A stretch of DNA of 64,000 nt from Clonostachys chloroleuca (lineage: Eukaryota; Ascomycota; Sordariomycetes; Hypocreales; Bionectriaceae): contig JBANAY010000004.1 of NCBI GenBank assembly GCA_037952775.1, positions 13,268,001 to 13,332,000 on the forward strand, written 5' to 3'. A program made the position numbers and the translations under genes. The first letter of the stretch is position 1, and the number at the start of each line of letters is the position of its first letter. Below are positions 1 through 11,747 of this stretch, one piece after another. The notes under the pieces were generated by a model. That model searched no databases, had not been told where the DNA came from, and worked only from the letters and a program-made list of their open reading frames with translations.

Positions 1-2048
1 TGCCTGCCTATCGCTAGCCGCAGCGGCTGCAGCATTTAGATCTCCATTCATCTCATCGTCTGTGCGTCCGAATAATTGGTACCACCATCGGATCTCCTTG
101 AGTTTTGGTAGAATTATGCGCTCCTGGCCCTTGATATGATCATTGATTGTCGGGTCATAGTCAGGGTTGGTGAATTCTTGCTTCCGGCAAAGGAAATAAT
201 CCCAAACCGAGGATGTTCTCTCAGCAGCCCGAGCGTCTTTCCTCTGCTTCTCTGAATTGTATAGGAAGGTTCCATACTGGCATGAGTACAGGTGATATAG
301 CAAGCGCCTCAAGAAGCGCTCATTAAACTCGAACCTAGTTTTGTGTTGTCTCTGGAGCTGATAGACGCAATCGAGGAACTGGTGAAAGACAGGGCTCACC
401 ATCTTTGGTGAGGTCGCTTCTTCTTTGACAACTTCGCCAGATGCCAGCTCACTAATCGTATCAGTGTCTCCGTTATCAGCGGAATTCTGATTGAAGAACC
501 GTTTTGCACCACTTAGTACATTTTGGAATGCGTCACCGCGGCCATCATTTTCGCCAGGCTGAACGGTGGCCCCTGCAAACGCATCCTTCTGTGTAACAAA
601 CCAATCCTCGTGGCTTAAGTGGCCAGAGCGTAGTCTGAACATGTGGCCGAAGGAGAGCCAGTCCTTTTCAACAAGGACGATGAAACCCTCGATGGTACGG
701 TAGAATGGGTCGAGCATGATTTGAGACAAGGCACTCAGTTGGCTTGTTCGATCCCACCCGTCAGAACAATGGATAAGTACATTTGCAGAATTGATCCCAA
801 CCTGTCTAGCGACAATTCCAGAGCCATCTAACACGTCATGAATATGTTTCAGCCAGTCGCTTTGCCGCAAGATTTCGCGGTTGGGTGGCAAGGGGGAGAT
901 GTCGGCATCTTTCAGAGCGTCCACCACTCTGTTGAGGGATTTGCGCATAACATGAATATTTTCAATATTGAGAAATATCTTTTGCGCAAACTTGTATCGC
1001 TCAATATTCTCAGAGCCCATGCCTCCGAGTTGGTTGATCACTGCATTGACCTGGGGCCGGGCGTCGACAATCAGATTATTCTGTTGCGCCCCGTAAACCA
1101 ACCTCTTGCCAGTTGCTTCATCGTAGAAGGTTGTTGACTTTGAAATAAGCTCGTCTTCAAAACGTTCGGTGTCAGATAGCTCTAATTGTGGCTGAGGGAT
1201 CTCATCAGAAGAATCGATCTGGCTGGACACGGGAGTGCTGTCTTCCGAGGAAGGGTTCAAGGATGCCGAGAAAGACGCGGCGACCAACTTCTCATCCTGG
1301 ATGTTTGTTTTACGTAGAGGCCCCGCAAATGGCTGGGAACTCCGGGTGATTGTACAGTTGTTGACAGGATGTATATAAGATAGTGCTGGGATCCGATGGC
1401 GCGACCTGAAATCTTTGGCATATTTGAGGACGTTATCCGAAATCTTTAAGGGAACCACCAGAACACTGGGATATGTGTCGCAGAAAGAATAATCTTGGTT
1501 GATGGTGGTAATCCTCCAACCCTTGTCCGGGAGCTTCTCGCTGATACCCTGCCTCCGGAATTCGGTCTTCGCATCGTAAAAGTTCCACCCATTGATATCC
1601 CGCTCCAGCTTCAGAGGCTTATGATTGAAAGCGTACAGCTTCTCGATAGTGCCAAGCTTGCATGTTCGAGACTTGACAAAGTTCAACGTTTCGCGGGCGG
1701 CGTCGTTGTCGGGGAAGTTGAAGGTTACAAACGAGAAGTCCCGACATCGTACCCGGATCGAGGGAGCTTGTCGAGAGGTGAGGGGGACCGGCCGGAACAC
1801 ACAGTAAGTGACCATGGGGAACGGAATCCATTTCTCACGAGTCTTGGGGGGCGTGCTGGCATCCTCCGTGGGCGGCTTAACTGGCGCGCAGAAGACGAGG
1901 TGGAAGTCGGTCAACCGGAGGGTTCCATCCGTCGGCTGGCCCCCGTAAATGGCTTGAACGCCTTCGACTACCTGATGAACATTTAGTACCAGTCCGTATT
2001 CGAAAATTAGAGCCAAAGGGAGTCGAAGCGGACCTTCCGGGCCTCCAT
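1..2048 (-). CDS. YMR1: Myotubularin-family phosphoinositide 3-phosphatase (partial, 3' end outside window)
   Basis: This gene dephosphorylates phosphatidylinositol 3-phosphate (and PI(3,5)P2) on endosomal and vacuolar membranes. Read on the minus strand, a five-codon first exon (2048-2034) is followed by a 62-bp GT..AG intron (2033-1972) and one long open exon that runs off the window at base 1. The N-terminal part looks like the GRAM/PH domain. The phosphatase signature HCSDGWDRTSQ, the Cys-X5-Arg loop of myotubularins, has its nucleophilic Cys codon at 768-766 (about residue 407). Downstream motifs (KDWLSFGHMF, FNERFLRRLLYHLYSC) are also typical of the family. The donor is GTCCGC, not the usual GTRNGT, so the exact start is an inference; the family and strand are certain. 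It faces the RPS3 gene across a divergent promoter region. Confidence 0.93.
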
Positions 2049-3106
2049 CGTCGTGGTCTTCGCCGCCTCAGGCAATGGGGGTTGAGGCTAAGCGGGGCGC
2101 AGTCTGTAAGAGCTTCAAGAACTACTAGATAATGCAAGTCTGTCTCTTGAATGATGACCGCTAGGAAAAAAGAGTCGGTGTAACTATATGGACTTGGGAA
2201 GATCGCAGGACGGCAGCTGGCTCTTCAGATGCTGTTGTTGGGAGGGCCGATAAGTGGGAAGCCAAGCCGATGGGTGAGTGACGGATCGCTCTGGGGAAAG
2301 CGTCACCTGTCTTTCAAGATGGGGAATTGCTTGGGTTTCGGTACATGGTTGGCAGAGGCTAAAGCGGCAGGAAGAAACGGATACGCAGCCTATCGACGAT
2401 GCGCAATAGGGCAAATTTAGATTGATTAGAGCATCCCTGGTGCATTCCTTGTCTTGTTGAAGTATCGCAGGAGGTGCCAGCGCGGGGCTGGAGGGCTGCC
2501 TTGATTAAGCTGAGCAAGCAGCCCAAAAAAACGTCAGTCGCTCACAGCTGCTTTGGCCTGTGACAGGGGCATCTGATCTGGGGCTGCTTAGGGGTGTACC
2601 CATCTACCTGAGCAAGTCCCCAACACTTGTTAGCCACTCGTATGCCAGTCAAATGAGTAAGCTATACAAGAGCGATGCGCATGTGATATCCAAATATGCC
2701 AACAGTTTTCCATCAGGCACCTATCTCCTTGATTCGCATTGCTCTAGCAGTGATACATGTATTTTCGCTCTTGGTGATCGTACATGACGATCCCGGTTCC
2801 CACATGGGCCATTGCGACAGCTCCTTATCTTATCTGTCGACATTCCGCTTAAACAGTTTCTCCGACATCCTTCCATCTGTCCAGCGCACGGGCCAGCTGC
2901 CCTCAACGGGACACAGGACATTTTAGTGGGCACTAAAAAGGGTTGGAAAAGTGTTAGGGCTCAACCCACATCGAAAAATTGAGGGACGAGACTCTATACG
3001 CCAATACAGCGTGCATCGCGATAATCACCCACCCACGACTCTGTACGCCCAGCCCATCCCAAGTTCGCAGCCAATTCCACCGGCCGACACTCAAAAACCA
3101 TACAAC
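2049..3106. other. Divergent intergenic region between YMR1 and RPS3
   Basis: About 1 kb with no credible gene. It must hold the promoters of both neighbours. The part next to RPS3 is pyrimidine-rich and contains a telomere-like TTAGGG element. Open frames here are short and have no recognisable protein character. Confidence 0.7.
2954..2966 (+). promoter_or_regulatory. Possible Tbf1-type (TTAGGG) element upstream of RPS3
   Basis: The sequence TTAGGGCTCAACC lies about 150 bp before the RPS3 start codon. In several fungi outside the Saccharomyces clade, ribosomal protein promoters carry telomere-repeat-like TTAGGG boxes bound by Tbf1. The position and motif fit, but one short match is weak evidence. 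Confidence 0.3.
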
Positions 3107-4048
3107 ATGGCTCACCCCGGTACTCAGATGTGAGTAAAGACTCCCCAGCAGAATGCTTGTCCGAACAAACGCATTCCAAAACCCCCACCACCATCTCAGC
3201 GATGGCATCGGCGGAAAAAAATATCTTGGAGGAAATTCGAGACGGGGCGAAATTGATAGACAATTGTTGCTAACTTTTCCTCTTCCCACAGCTCCAAGAG
3301 GAGAAAGTTCGTCGCTGACGGTGTCTTCTACGCCGAGCTCAACGAATTCTTCCAGCGCGAGCTCGCTGAGGAGGGCTACTCCGGCGTCGAGGTCCGCGTC
3401 ACCCCTACCGTCACCGACATCATCATCCGCGCCACCCACACCCAGGAGGTCCTCGGCGAGCAGGGTCGCCGCATCCGCGAGCTCACCTCCCTCATCCAGA
3501 AGCGCTTCAAGTTCCCCGAGAACTCCGTCTCCCTCTACGCCGCCAAGGTCCAGAACCGAGGTCTCTCCGCCGTCGCCCAGTGCGAGTCCCTCCGCTATAA
3601 GCTCCTCAACGGCCTCGCCGTCCGCCGCGCCTGCTACGGTGTCCTCCGCTTCATCATGGAGAGCGGCGCCAAGGGCTGCGAGGTCGTCGTCTCCGGCAAG
3701 CTCCGCGCCGCCCGCGCCAAATCCATGAAGTTCACCGACGGCTTCATGATCCACTCCGGCCAGCCCGCCAAGGACTTCATCGACAGCGCCACCCGCCACG
3801 TCCTGCTCCGTCAGGGTGTCTTGGGTATCAAGGTCAAGATCATGCGCGGTGCCGACCCCGAGGGCAAGGCCGGTCCCCAGAAGACCCTCCCTGATGCTGT
3901 CACCATCATCGAGCCCAAGGAGGAGCAGGCTGTTGTCCAGCCCGTCAGCCAGGACTATGGCGCTAAGGCCGCCCAGGCCCAGGCCCAGGCTTCTCAGGAT
4001 GTTCGTGCGGAGGAGGCTGAGGCCGAGGCCGAGCCTGCTGAGCAATAG
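3107..4048 (+). CDS. RPS3: 40S ribosomal protein S3 (uS3)
   Basis: Component of the small ribosomal subunit near the mRNA entry channel. Two exons: 3107-3129 and 3292-4048, with a 162-bp intron (GTGAGT..CACAG) placed seven codons after the start, a typical position for ribosomal protein genes. The product is 259 residues. It starts [18 protein letters not shown], followed by the KH type-2 domain (about residues 21-92, with the GxxG-like GEQGRR loop) and the S3 C-terminal domain ([31 protein letters not shown]). The C-terminal tail is Ala/Gln/Glu rich. Codons are overwhelmingly C-ending, as expected for a very highly expressed gene. Identification is secure. Confidence 0.98.
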
Positions 4049-4866
4049 TGAATGCTTGGCATGCTAGGTTGTTGGGAAGATAAAGGGGGGTCGATTTCGA
4101 TTGAGAAAGGCGGTGATGGTCTGCTCAGGCGTCAATTGATCATTTACATCTGCTAAAGGGCTTTGGGAGGGTTTCAAATTTGCTCGTCATGGTAAACAGA
4201 GCCTTGGAATGAGACCCGAAATAAAAAACAAAAGTTACCACCAATGCAACTATGACAGTAGACCCTTGTGGATTGATGTTGTCTTCGAACTGGGGATCCG
4301 ACGGTGACTGATTTTATCGTTTTTTTTAATTCATGCGTGAGCTAGTATAATTATGTGTATATCGAATTCAAAACCTGCCGGCGCCAGCCTCCAAGTCCCC
4401 TCCCATAGTAACACAAATATATCTCCTGCCCCCCAGGCAAAGGAAATTCAAAGAAGCTGTTGCCTATAAATCGACTCCATTCTGCGCACCAATATATCAT
4501 ACAAGGATTATATCTCCTTTGATGCAGAAAAACCCCCCAAGTAAACGCCAATGCACCGAACCATTCCCCCTTTCCCTTTCTCCAGACTCCTCATAGCAGT
4601 GATATATGAGCAAGAACGTACCAGCTTTTTTTGCTCTCGAATGAATAGGTCGGAAGCTTCGACAAGAAACATAAAAATCGTGATTCACAGCTCTATCAAT
4701 GCAGGTGAACGGTGATGAAAAGACATGACGGGTGTGCAAAATGGCTATGTTGCGGGCCAAACTATCGTGAGTGGATTTTGCCTGATCGTTTCGTTTAAGG
4801 CTTGATTGGATAAGATGGTTTTATATCTCCAGCTTCTTTCAACCATTCGTCTTGTTGAAATCATCA
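4049..4866. other. Convergent 3' intergenic region, RPS3 / NIPA transporter
   Basis: Tail-to-tail spacer of 818 bp. It is AT-richer than the flanking exons and is presumably the two 3' UTRs plus transcription termination sequence. No gene seen. Confidence 0.7.
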
Positions 4867-6469
4867 TTACCGCCGATTATTCAATTCGATATCATTGGTG
4901 CGGCGAGCACCGCCACGGGCATGGCCATTGGCTTGGCCGCTGGGTCGACGTTCCTCCTCGCTGTCTTCCGCGAGATCGTTTAGCCCAAAGCCCGCAGCCT
5001 CCTCTTCATCGTACGCCCGTATCAGGCCGTCTCGATCACCATGCTGGCTACTAATACTGTGGCGGCGGTCACCACTTCTCCTCGACTGCATACTCAATCG
5101 AGAGACCATATCTGTGCCCGTGGTATCTTCTCCACCCCTCGAAAGCCTTTGGCCATTGGGATCGCCTCTTGAGAGATTGAGCAGGTACACTCCGGCGAAT
5201 GTGATTAAGAAGCCGCAAAGCAGAGACAGAGTGTTGACTGTGTCCGTGGTATTGAAACCACTGAAGAGAATGAACGATGCTGACAGGGTTGCGGTGGTGA
5301 ATGTGACGTAGTACAAAGGATTGACGCTGATGGGACATGTGTCAGCTGTGTTTCAAGGCAAAGAAACAAGTGCAAGAGCAATTTAACCTACATGTTTGAA
5401 GGGAAGGAAGCGAGTGCCTTGTTGAAGTAGTTCATCTGGGTCAGAATCGCAACAACCGTGACGATAATGAAGACATAAGTCGAGGGGTGCGTAAATTGAT
5501 TGGCACCAGCAAATGTGAGTTTGAGAGCAATGCCGAAAGCCTTGACTGACATGACCGAAATGGACCCTACAGTCGAGCAGATGGACAGGTAGACGAGCGC
5601 ATTCTTCTTGCCATGTACCGGGGCGACTTTATAGATCATTATGACGGCGAATATAACAACAAAGGCGGCGTAGAGAAGGAATCCTGTGTTCATCATTAGA
5701 CAAGAGGCCTAGGGTGCGCTTGAGGAGCGGTTTGGCATACCTGGCCGGATAGCGTATTGCAAGATCTGATCAACAGTCTTAATGTCTTCATCGGGAGGCG
5801 CGTGGAGAACAATGACAACTGCACCAATTAGGCAAATGGCACTTCCAAGTTTGCCCAAAGTTCCTAGTTCCTCTTTCAAGAAATATGATCCCAGCACGGC
5901 GCCTACGAGAACACTCAGAGCACCCAGAGGGGTGACAAGAATGGCTGGCGCAAAGGCATATGCTGCAAAGTTGAAAACCTCTCCCGAGCCCACTGGCAAG
6001 CTTGTCAGTCTACTTGTTGCGCCAACGAGTATCAGGCCTTACTCACATAGTAAGATACCTGCCCACCACATGGGATTTTTCAAGTATACGAAGCCATCGC
6101 CCTCGAAGCCATGTCGCTCCTCTGCCTGTATCAGGCCCTAGGAAATGAGATGCGTTAGTGCCGTGGTTGAGGAGGCTCGATATCCGCGCTGGGTCGCAGC
6201 TTCGTCTCGTGGGGAAAGCAAACCTTCTTCGTAATGACGAAACTGGTGCCTGTAGTCGTCTCGTTAGCATGCTTGCAAGAGGGCTAGCTGCTCTCATCCT
6301 ATGGGGAGCCTACCAATCGTTACTGCTGACGTGATAGCAAGCGCTAAACCGATGTATCTACAACCGATGTATCAGCCACCATGTCCACAGGAGTGCTCGG
6401 GATTCGATGCGCCTTGGAGGAAAGTTGGGGTAGGACATCGCGGGGGAGCCCGTACTTGTCGTCAACCAT
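4867..6469 (-). CDS. NIPA-family (DUF803) magnesium transporter
   Basis: Predicted polytopic membrane protein of the NIPA family, which moves Mg2+ across plasma or endosomal membranes. I assemble seven exons on the minus strand: 6469-6456, 6357-6314, 6249-6224, 6137-6047, 5992-5741, 5683-5392 and 5326-4867. All introns are GT..AG, the phases agree, and the product is 392 residues. The first coding exon is only 14 nt (MVDDK) and the third is 26 nt. Family motifs are clear: GTSFVITKKGL, NPMWWAG, NFAAYAFAPAILVTPLGALSV, and VNPLYYVTFTTATLSASFILF. About nine hydrophobic segments are followed by a charged cytosolic tail from about residue 290 (Ser/Arg then acidic). Orientation of the tail and exact transport substrate are inferred from the family. 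Confidence 0.94.
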
Positions 6470-8647
6470 TGTGAGCATTGTGAAATAGTGCGATCGGTCG
6501 GACTAGAAGAAAGCGGCCGGCGACAGATCCGGCGAGTGACTTTATGTGTTCAAACGAGCGTATGGTGGATAGGAGCTCGCACCGGGCGAGGAGGCGGGCT
6601 GTGAGCGTTAAGGAGAGTCGATTAAGGGGTTCGTTCGATCGTTTCGTGTCGGTCTTCAGCCGGCGCTCGCAAATGGATGGTGGCAGGCTCTCGTCGTGAT
6701 TCTGTACTTGCTGGCCTATGTCGCGACAGGGTACTCGCGGTACGGTCCACTGGCTGTTGGCAAGGCAGATATCAATGCTCGCGAGGAAATCAGAGCCTGC
6801 TTGATGCTGGGTGCGTGCGATAGGGAAAAAAGCGCCAGGACGCTAAGGGGTCAATCGAGAAGACGCAAAGTGTACTTGGGCTTGATGTGAGTGGTCGGAT
6901 GAAGGTGGTGGCTGGAGTGGTCTGGAGTCAAAGTCAAGTCACTAACGATTTGTGCCAGTTGCCAAACACGGATTTTCAGGGCACATCCAAAGCAATAGTC
7001 CCGTCCGTGGCGGCAGCTGAGCCTAAGAGCAGGTGCCTGGACAGAGCCCTCCGTGGCAGACGCCAGCGCAGCCCACCCACCTGCTCTGGGCCTAAAGGAC
7101 CTACCGGCGTGCTGGCGCTAGGGCCAGGTACTGCTACACGGGACGTGCTCATTGGAGGAGGCGTTCCCTTCCGTCCCGAAGTACAGATACCGGGGTATCC
7201 CACCTGCCTCCCATCGGATCCCTTACTTTGAGTGGCTGCGTCAGGGGATCTCATCAGGGGAGGGAGCGAAAAAAGCTCGACATTGCTCAGCCTCCTTGAT
7301 GGACCCTCCTTGGTCGTGTCTGGCAATCTGGGTCCTGGTCTCCCTTGCAATCGCCCATCTCGCAACGCTGCTCCCTCACGTTCACTCACCATCTCAATCC
7401 CCACCAAAGTCCGGTTTCATGTCCACGTAGCCTGCCAGAGCAACCGCCCACCCCTAGATACGATCCCCGCCCCTCCAGCAGAGTGGGTTTGATCAAATGC
7501 TCCTGACAGACAGACGCGTGCATCGTGTTTTATTAATTACCTAGTGTAGTGCTTAGCCTGCACGACAAACTTTTCTGACACGAGGTGACGAGTACGTACT
7601 ACCAGGCTGTTCCGCTGAGTGGGTAAGACGGAGTAGGTACCCAGCAGGCAATAGCCCCATCTCCGTAGAATGGCCAATGCGCTTTGATTGCGCCCTCGTT
7701 TTCAGCCCGATAGAATTCGCCAAATTGAGGCATCACACGTGGAATTCGTATAGCATAGCACACAAGACTGGCCGTTCGTGGCCGAGAGCAGAGACCTTGG
7801 TTTCCATCGTGGCATGGTGTCTTTTTTCAATACTACAGGCTCTCATCTCAGCCATTCACAAATGGAACGTAATGCATGCCATTTAGAATTTGGAACCTTT
7901 TTGTTGTTACCTAGATATGGCACGATGTTATATAGGGAGGCCAACTACCTTATCCCAAGCATATCTCGTCTCTAACTCCAACCTACACTACCTAAATAAA
8001 CTCCGTTTTCAAGGAATATGATCTGTCTTGTCGATGTGTAAGCGGCACAAACAAGTGGAAGACCATGAAAAAAAGTAAAGAGAAGAGCAGAACCGGGAAG
8101 GGAAGGGGCCCTCTAGGCACCCCTCTCATTACTTAAGAATCCGTACAACGACCTTTTCCCCCTCCAACGCCAAGGCTCAATCAAATGTGATTCACCAACC
8201 ATAAAATAACCATGCTAAAGGCCTAATTCCCACGAAGTTGATGATTCTGCTGCAGTGAAGTCACTGGAAATAATGTACCTGCAAATGTGGTACATAGTAA
8301 AAAGGGTGTTGAAATAAATAAGTTCCGGTACAAACTGTTGCTTGTTGTCGATAGAAGTGAAGATATACTGCTTGAGAAAGCCAGAGTCGCATCCTTGTGA
8401 GGCCTCAGAGTTAGTACGTTCTTTCATACCTTACCTGCCACCAGGGACAATATTATATAGTCGAGTTCAGTTGTTGCTCCAAACGTCCCCAACCCATCCA
8501 AGGGGTCACCACGTTACTTTCGTGATATAGAGGACGAGGAGTGAACTCCGTTAGCAGAGGGCGAACCAGCATCTCTAGCTGTATCGGTTTTGGGGAGAAG
8601 GGAAATTATTGCTTTGGTCAGTCAAAATTAGTTTGTCAGAAGTCTTT
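6470..8647. other. Intergenic region, 2.2 kb
   Basis: Lies between the start of the NIPA gene and the end of the acidic-protein gene, both on the minus strand. Overlapping frames of up to about 140 codons at 6.9-7.5 kb have biased Arg/Pro/Ser composition, no splice logic and no recognisable motifs; I treat them as chance. The part from about 8.0 to 8.6 kb is probably 3' UTR of the upstream gene. Confidence 0.6.
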
Positions 8648-11020
8648 TCAAGAGGACCGGCGCCGTTTGGCATCTATTCTCGAGTTAGTAACTTTAACCC
8701 TAAATCATAAGGAATTATTTGCCATACCTGAGTTTTCATCCGCATCCTGTGGGTCGGTCGGATAAGACCGTTTGGCGGACGGTGTTGTGGACTCGCCTCC
8801 AGTGGCAATTTCATTTTCTTCAGCTTCGTTCCAATCAATCTCAACCAAATCTACTTGGTACTGATCATCATTCTCATCTTGAAGGGCCTGATCCTCAAGA
8901 AATCTTACATGCTGGTCCTCGGTCTCATCAGCATGCAAAGTGTTCGTCGTTGTGCTACCAGATGGCTCGTCATCGAATTCTCCCTCGGCAATGTGTTGGG
9001 ATATGACTTGTGCGTCATCGCCTAGCCCGAAATCAACCTCCTCATCTTGATCGATCACTTCAACATGCGAGGTCGCATTGACAGCGGAATTGCTCTCTAT
9101 ATTGGCTACATAATTCCCTTGTTAGTATTTGCTAGGGTACGGTTCAGGGTTTCACTCAGCGAAGGACGCAACTTACAAGTTGAGGGTACGTTCGTAGTTG
9201 CTTGGATCGTCGGCTGATCAAATTGATTGGCAACGGGTGACTGTTCGAAATCGTCGTTATCGGTGTTGCGGTCAGGCTCTTCGACTTCCTGTGCATCAAT
9301 GTAGCCCGTTGCCGAGTTGGGGTGATCCCCTTCCTCTTGGGCATGATTGGCTTCTGCTATATCAATTTCTTCTTCGTTTTGCTCCTCGGTATCCTCGTAT
9401 GTCACTTCCGCTTGATCATCTTCAACACTGTCATATTCGTCAAGGAGCCCATACTCCTCAGAGCCTCCCCAAGCCTCCGGTTCGGTGCTAGTAGGAACAC
9501 GAGGATTGAAAATATGTATGACCTCCTCCAGGCCCTGACCAGATGCTGCACTTTCTAGCAGGGCCTCCCACCGCTTGGGGGGGTTGGGCTTCGTGAACAG
9601 ACAAGTGTAAAGTGTACGCGTACCACCTGGGTCCTGGTTCTTAACGAGCATGTCAAATATTTCCAAAATCTGGCGCAAGGTGCAAGTGCATAATAAGTCA
9701 TGGGGGTGTGACTAAGACAGGTCATTAGTATGAAAACGTTGGATAATGTAAAAGACAGCAACATACCTCAGCATATTCCAGACCAAGCTCGTCAATCTGG
9801 AAAACTAGATCATCTTCTGTGCTAAGTTCATTCGAGAGTTCGGTTCTGAAGCTTGCCAACAGCCCCTCGATCGTATCATCGAGAATAGAGATCTCCGCAA
9901 AAAATCCCCCCGATGACGGCGAAAAAAGAGGAAATTCCTCTCCCTTGTATTGCACGACGACTGCTGGAAATTCTGGATTTTCGTCCTCGGTGTCCTCATT
10001 ATCAGTACCAATCTGATCGTGGTCCATGCCAGCCTCCTGATTTGACTGCTGTGTCTCGACCGCTTCGGTCTCGCCTGTGGTGCTTTCCGAGCCTTCATGC
10101 GGGGTTGGCGATTGTTGTGTCTGCTCACCTTCGGTGGTATGCTCATCTGCGGGAACGAGTCCTTCGGTTGATATATCAGCCTCCTCCACCACCTCCTTAG
10201 CTTGGGCTTCTTCTTCATCCTCCCAAGTAATCTCGTCGTCCAGATCATTAGATCCCACTTTCCCAGAGTCCGTAATGTCACCCTCCGGCTGTTCATGAGA
10301 ATGGTCTAGACTTTCATGGGTGTGATCTTCATCCATCAAATCGTCGTGGACATCAAGCTCGTTTGTACTTTGACCTTTCAGGTCATGTTCATCGGCATCG
10401 CCCTCGTCATGAGACGTAGGTTCGTCACCACCAAAAGCCGGCGCTTCTACGCCAAGATCATGGCTGTGGTCCTCATCCTTGTCGTAATCCTCGACCTCGT
10501 GATTCTCATATCCTCCAGCATCGGCATTGTCTAATTCAGAGGGATGAGGATATTGCTCGTTGCTCGTGTCATGATTATCGACCTTGTCATGACTATCACG
10601 TTGAGTAGTTTGATGCTCGTCATGAGAAGACCCATTCAGATCGTGAGTATCAACGGTGATACTAGACTGGTTCAAGGTCTCGATTTCCAACTTGCCCTGG
10701 TCTTGTTCGTAGGGGAACTCTAGTTGGCCGCCTTCATCTCCAACAATAGCTTCAGCATCCCCCGTTTCAGTCGAGTCTAGGCCAGGTTCTCCGGCATCGA
10801 TTTCTTCCAGTGATCCATGACTTTCTGACTTGGCATGGATGGTATCTGTATTTATTTGTCCGATGGAATCCTCATCTGGAAATGGAGCATCACTCCTCTT
10901 GATCGCGGAAATGTTCTCATGCGAGTAGTCGTCTTCGTAATCAATCAAGTCTTCATCACCGGCCAGTCCACTAGAACCCAGTGGCTGGGTTATATCGATA
11001 TCCAGTTCGATATCAGTCAT
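8648..11020 (-). CDS. Acidic His/Asp-rich protein of unknown function
   Basis: I do not recognise this protein. Four exons on the minus strand, 11020-9767, 9711-9177, 9105-8728 and 8673-8648, with matching phases, give 730 residues. Introns 2 and 3 carry perfect ACTAAC branch points. Residues 1 to about 330 are low complexity and strongly acidic, with many Asp-His pairs (HDEH, DEDHSHD, DEDHTHESLDHSHE). A globular-looking segment spans about 340-480 (FPAVVVQYKGEEFPLFSPSSG; DLVFQIDELGLEYAE; DMLVKNQDPGGTRTLYTCLF). A second acidic region follows. The 26-nt last exon encodes the basic tail DAKRRRSS, a possible nuclear localisation signal. The His/Asp clusters could bind metal; that is only inference. 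Start chosen as the first ATG, just before MTDIELDIDITQP. Confidence 0.85.
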
Positions 11021-11747
11021 TCTGGTATCCGGGCGACGTTGTAATCCCTTAGGCGCCGTGATTCAATTTCGCAGATTGCCGGGTTTGATAGTCAGGAAGA
11101 TATGCTAGATGTCAAAGGAGGCACTGATGTATTTGTCCAATCTCGGGGCAAGAAGTCGTTCGCGACTCGGTTGGAAACAATGTCGCGTTCAAATTAGGAG
11201 TGGCGCGTACTGGTTTGGGATCGGAAAGTGAAACTTGAGAGGCAACATCTGGTCCGTGTAAAAAGGGAAAGCAAGAATGTGGGCGGCAGGTAGGTGGTTA
11301 GAGAACTCTCAACTAAAATCACTTTTGAAGGAACTTGTAAAAGGATCCCGGTAGGCAACGGCCAGAAGTTAGGAGACTCTTTGTTCGTTGGTCGTGGCCC
11401 AAGTCTGTTCTGTCATAGCCTAGAGTTGTTACCAGGTAGAGGGCCCACAGAAGAGATGCTAGTAGTATGGCAGAAAACAGCTCACCGCCTTCCCTATCTG
11501 AGTCAACCCCACCATCCAGGCCAGAGTGTCTCGTACTCACAGCAGCTGAGGCCCTGCAACTTGGCTGGCGCTGATCACTTTAGGGTAGGTAGGCTGATCT
11601 GCTTGCTGGCACTAGCCACGGGAGCTCAGTGGCCATTCAAGGGGAGGGACACGACAGAAGTGCTATTGCGACCGCCTCCTTGTCGTTTGCTTCCAACTAC
11701 CACCAACTCAGATCAAGGCTCTAGCGGACAACAGCGCTTTCAGCAAC
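11021..11747. other. Divergent promoter region, acidic protein / coatomer delta
   Basis: 727 bp between two divergent genes. Contains AGGTAGGT-type motifs near 11287 and 11583 and a CA-rich stretch just before the coatomer start. No gene seen. Confidence 0.6.

Noticed and set aside
2954..4045. 363-codon minus-strand frame over RPS3
   Set aside because: It is the antisense shadow of a GC-rich, strongly codon-biased ribosomal gene and ignores the intron.
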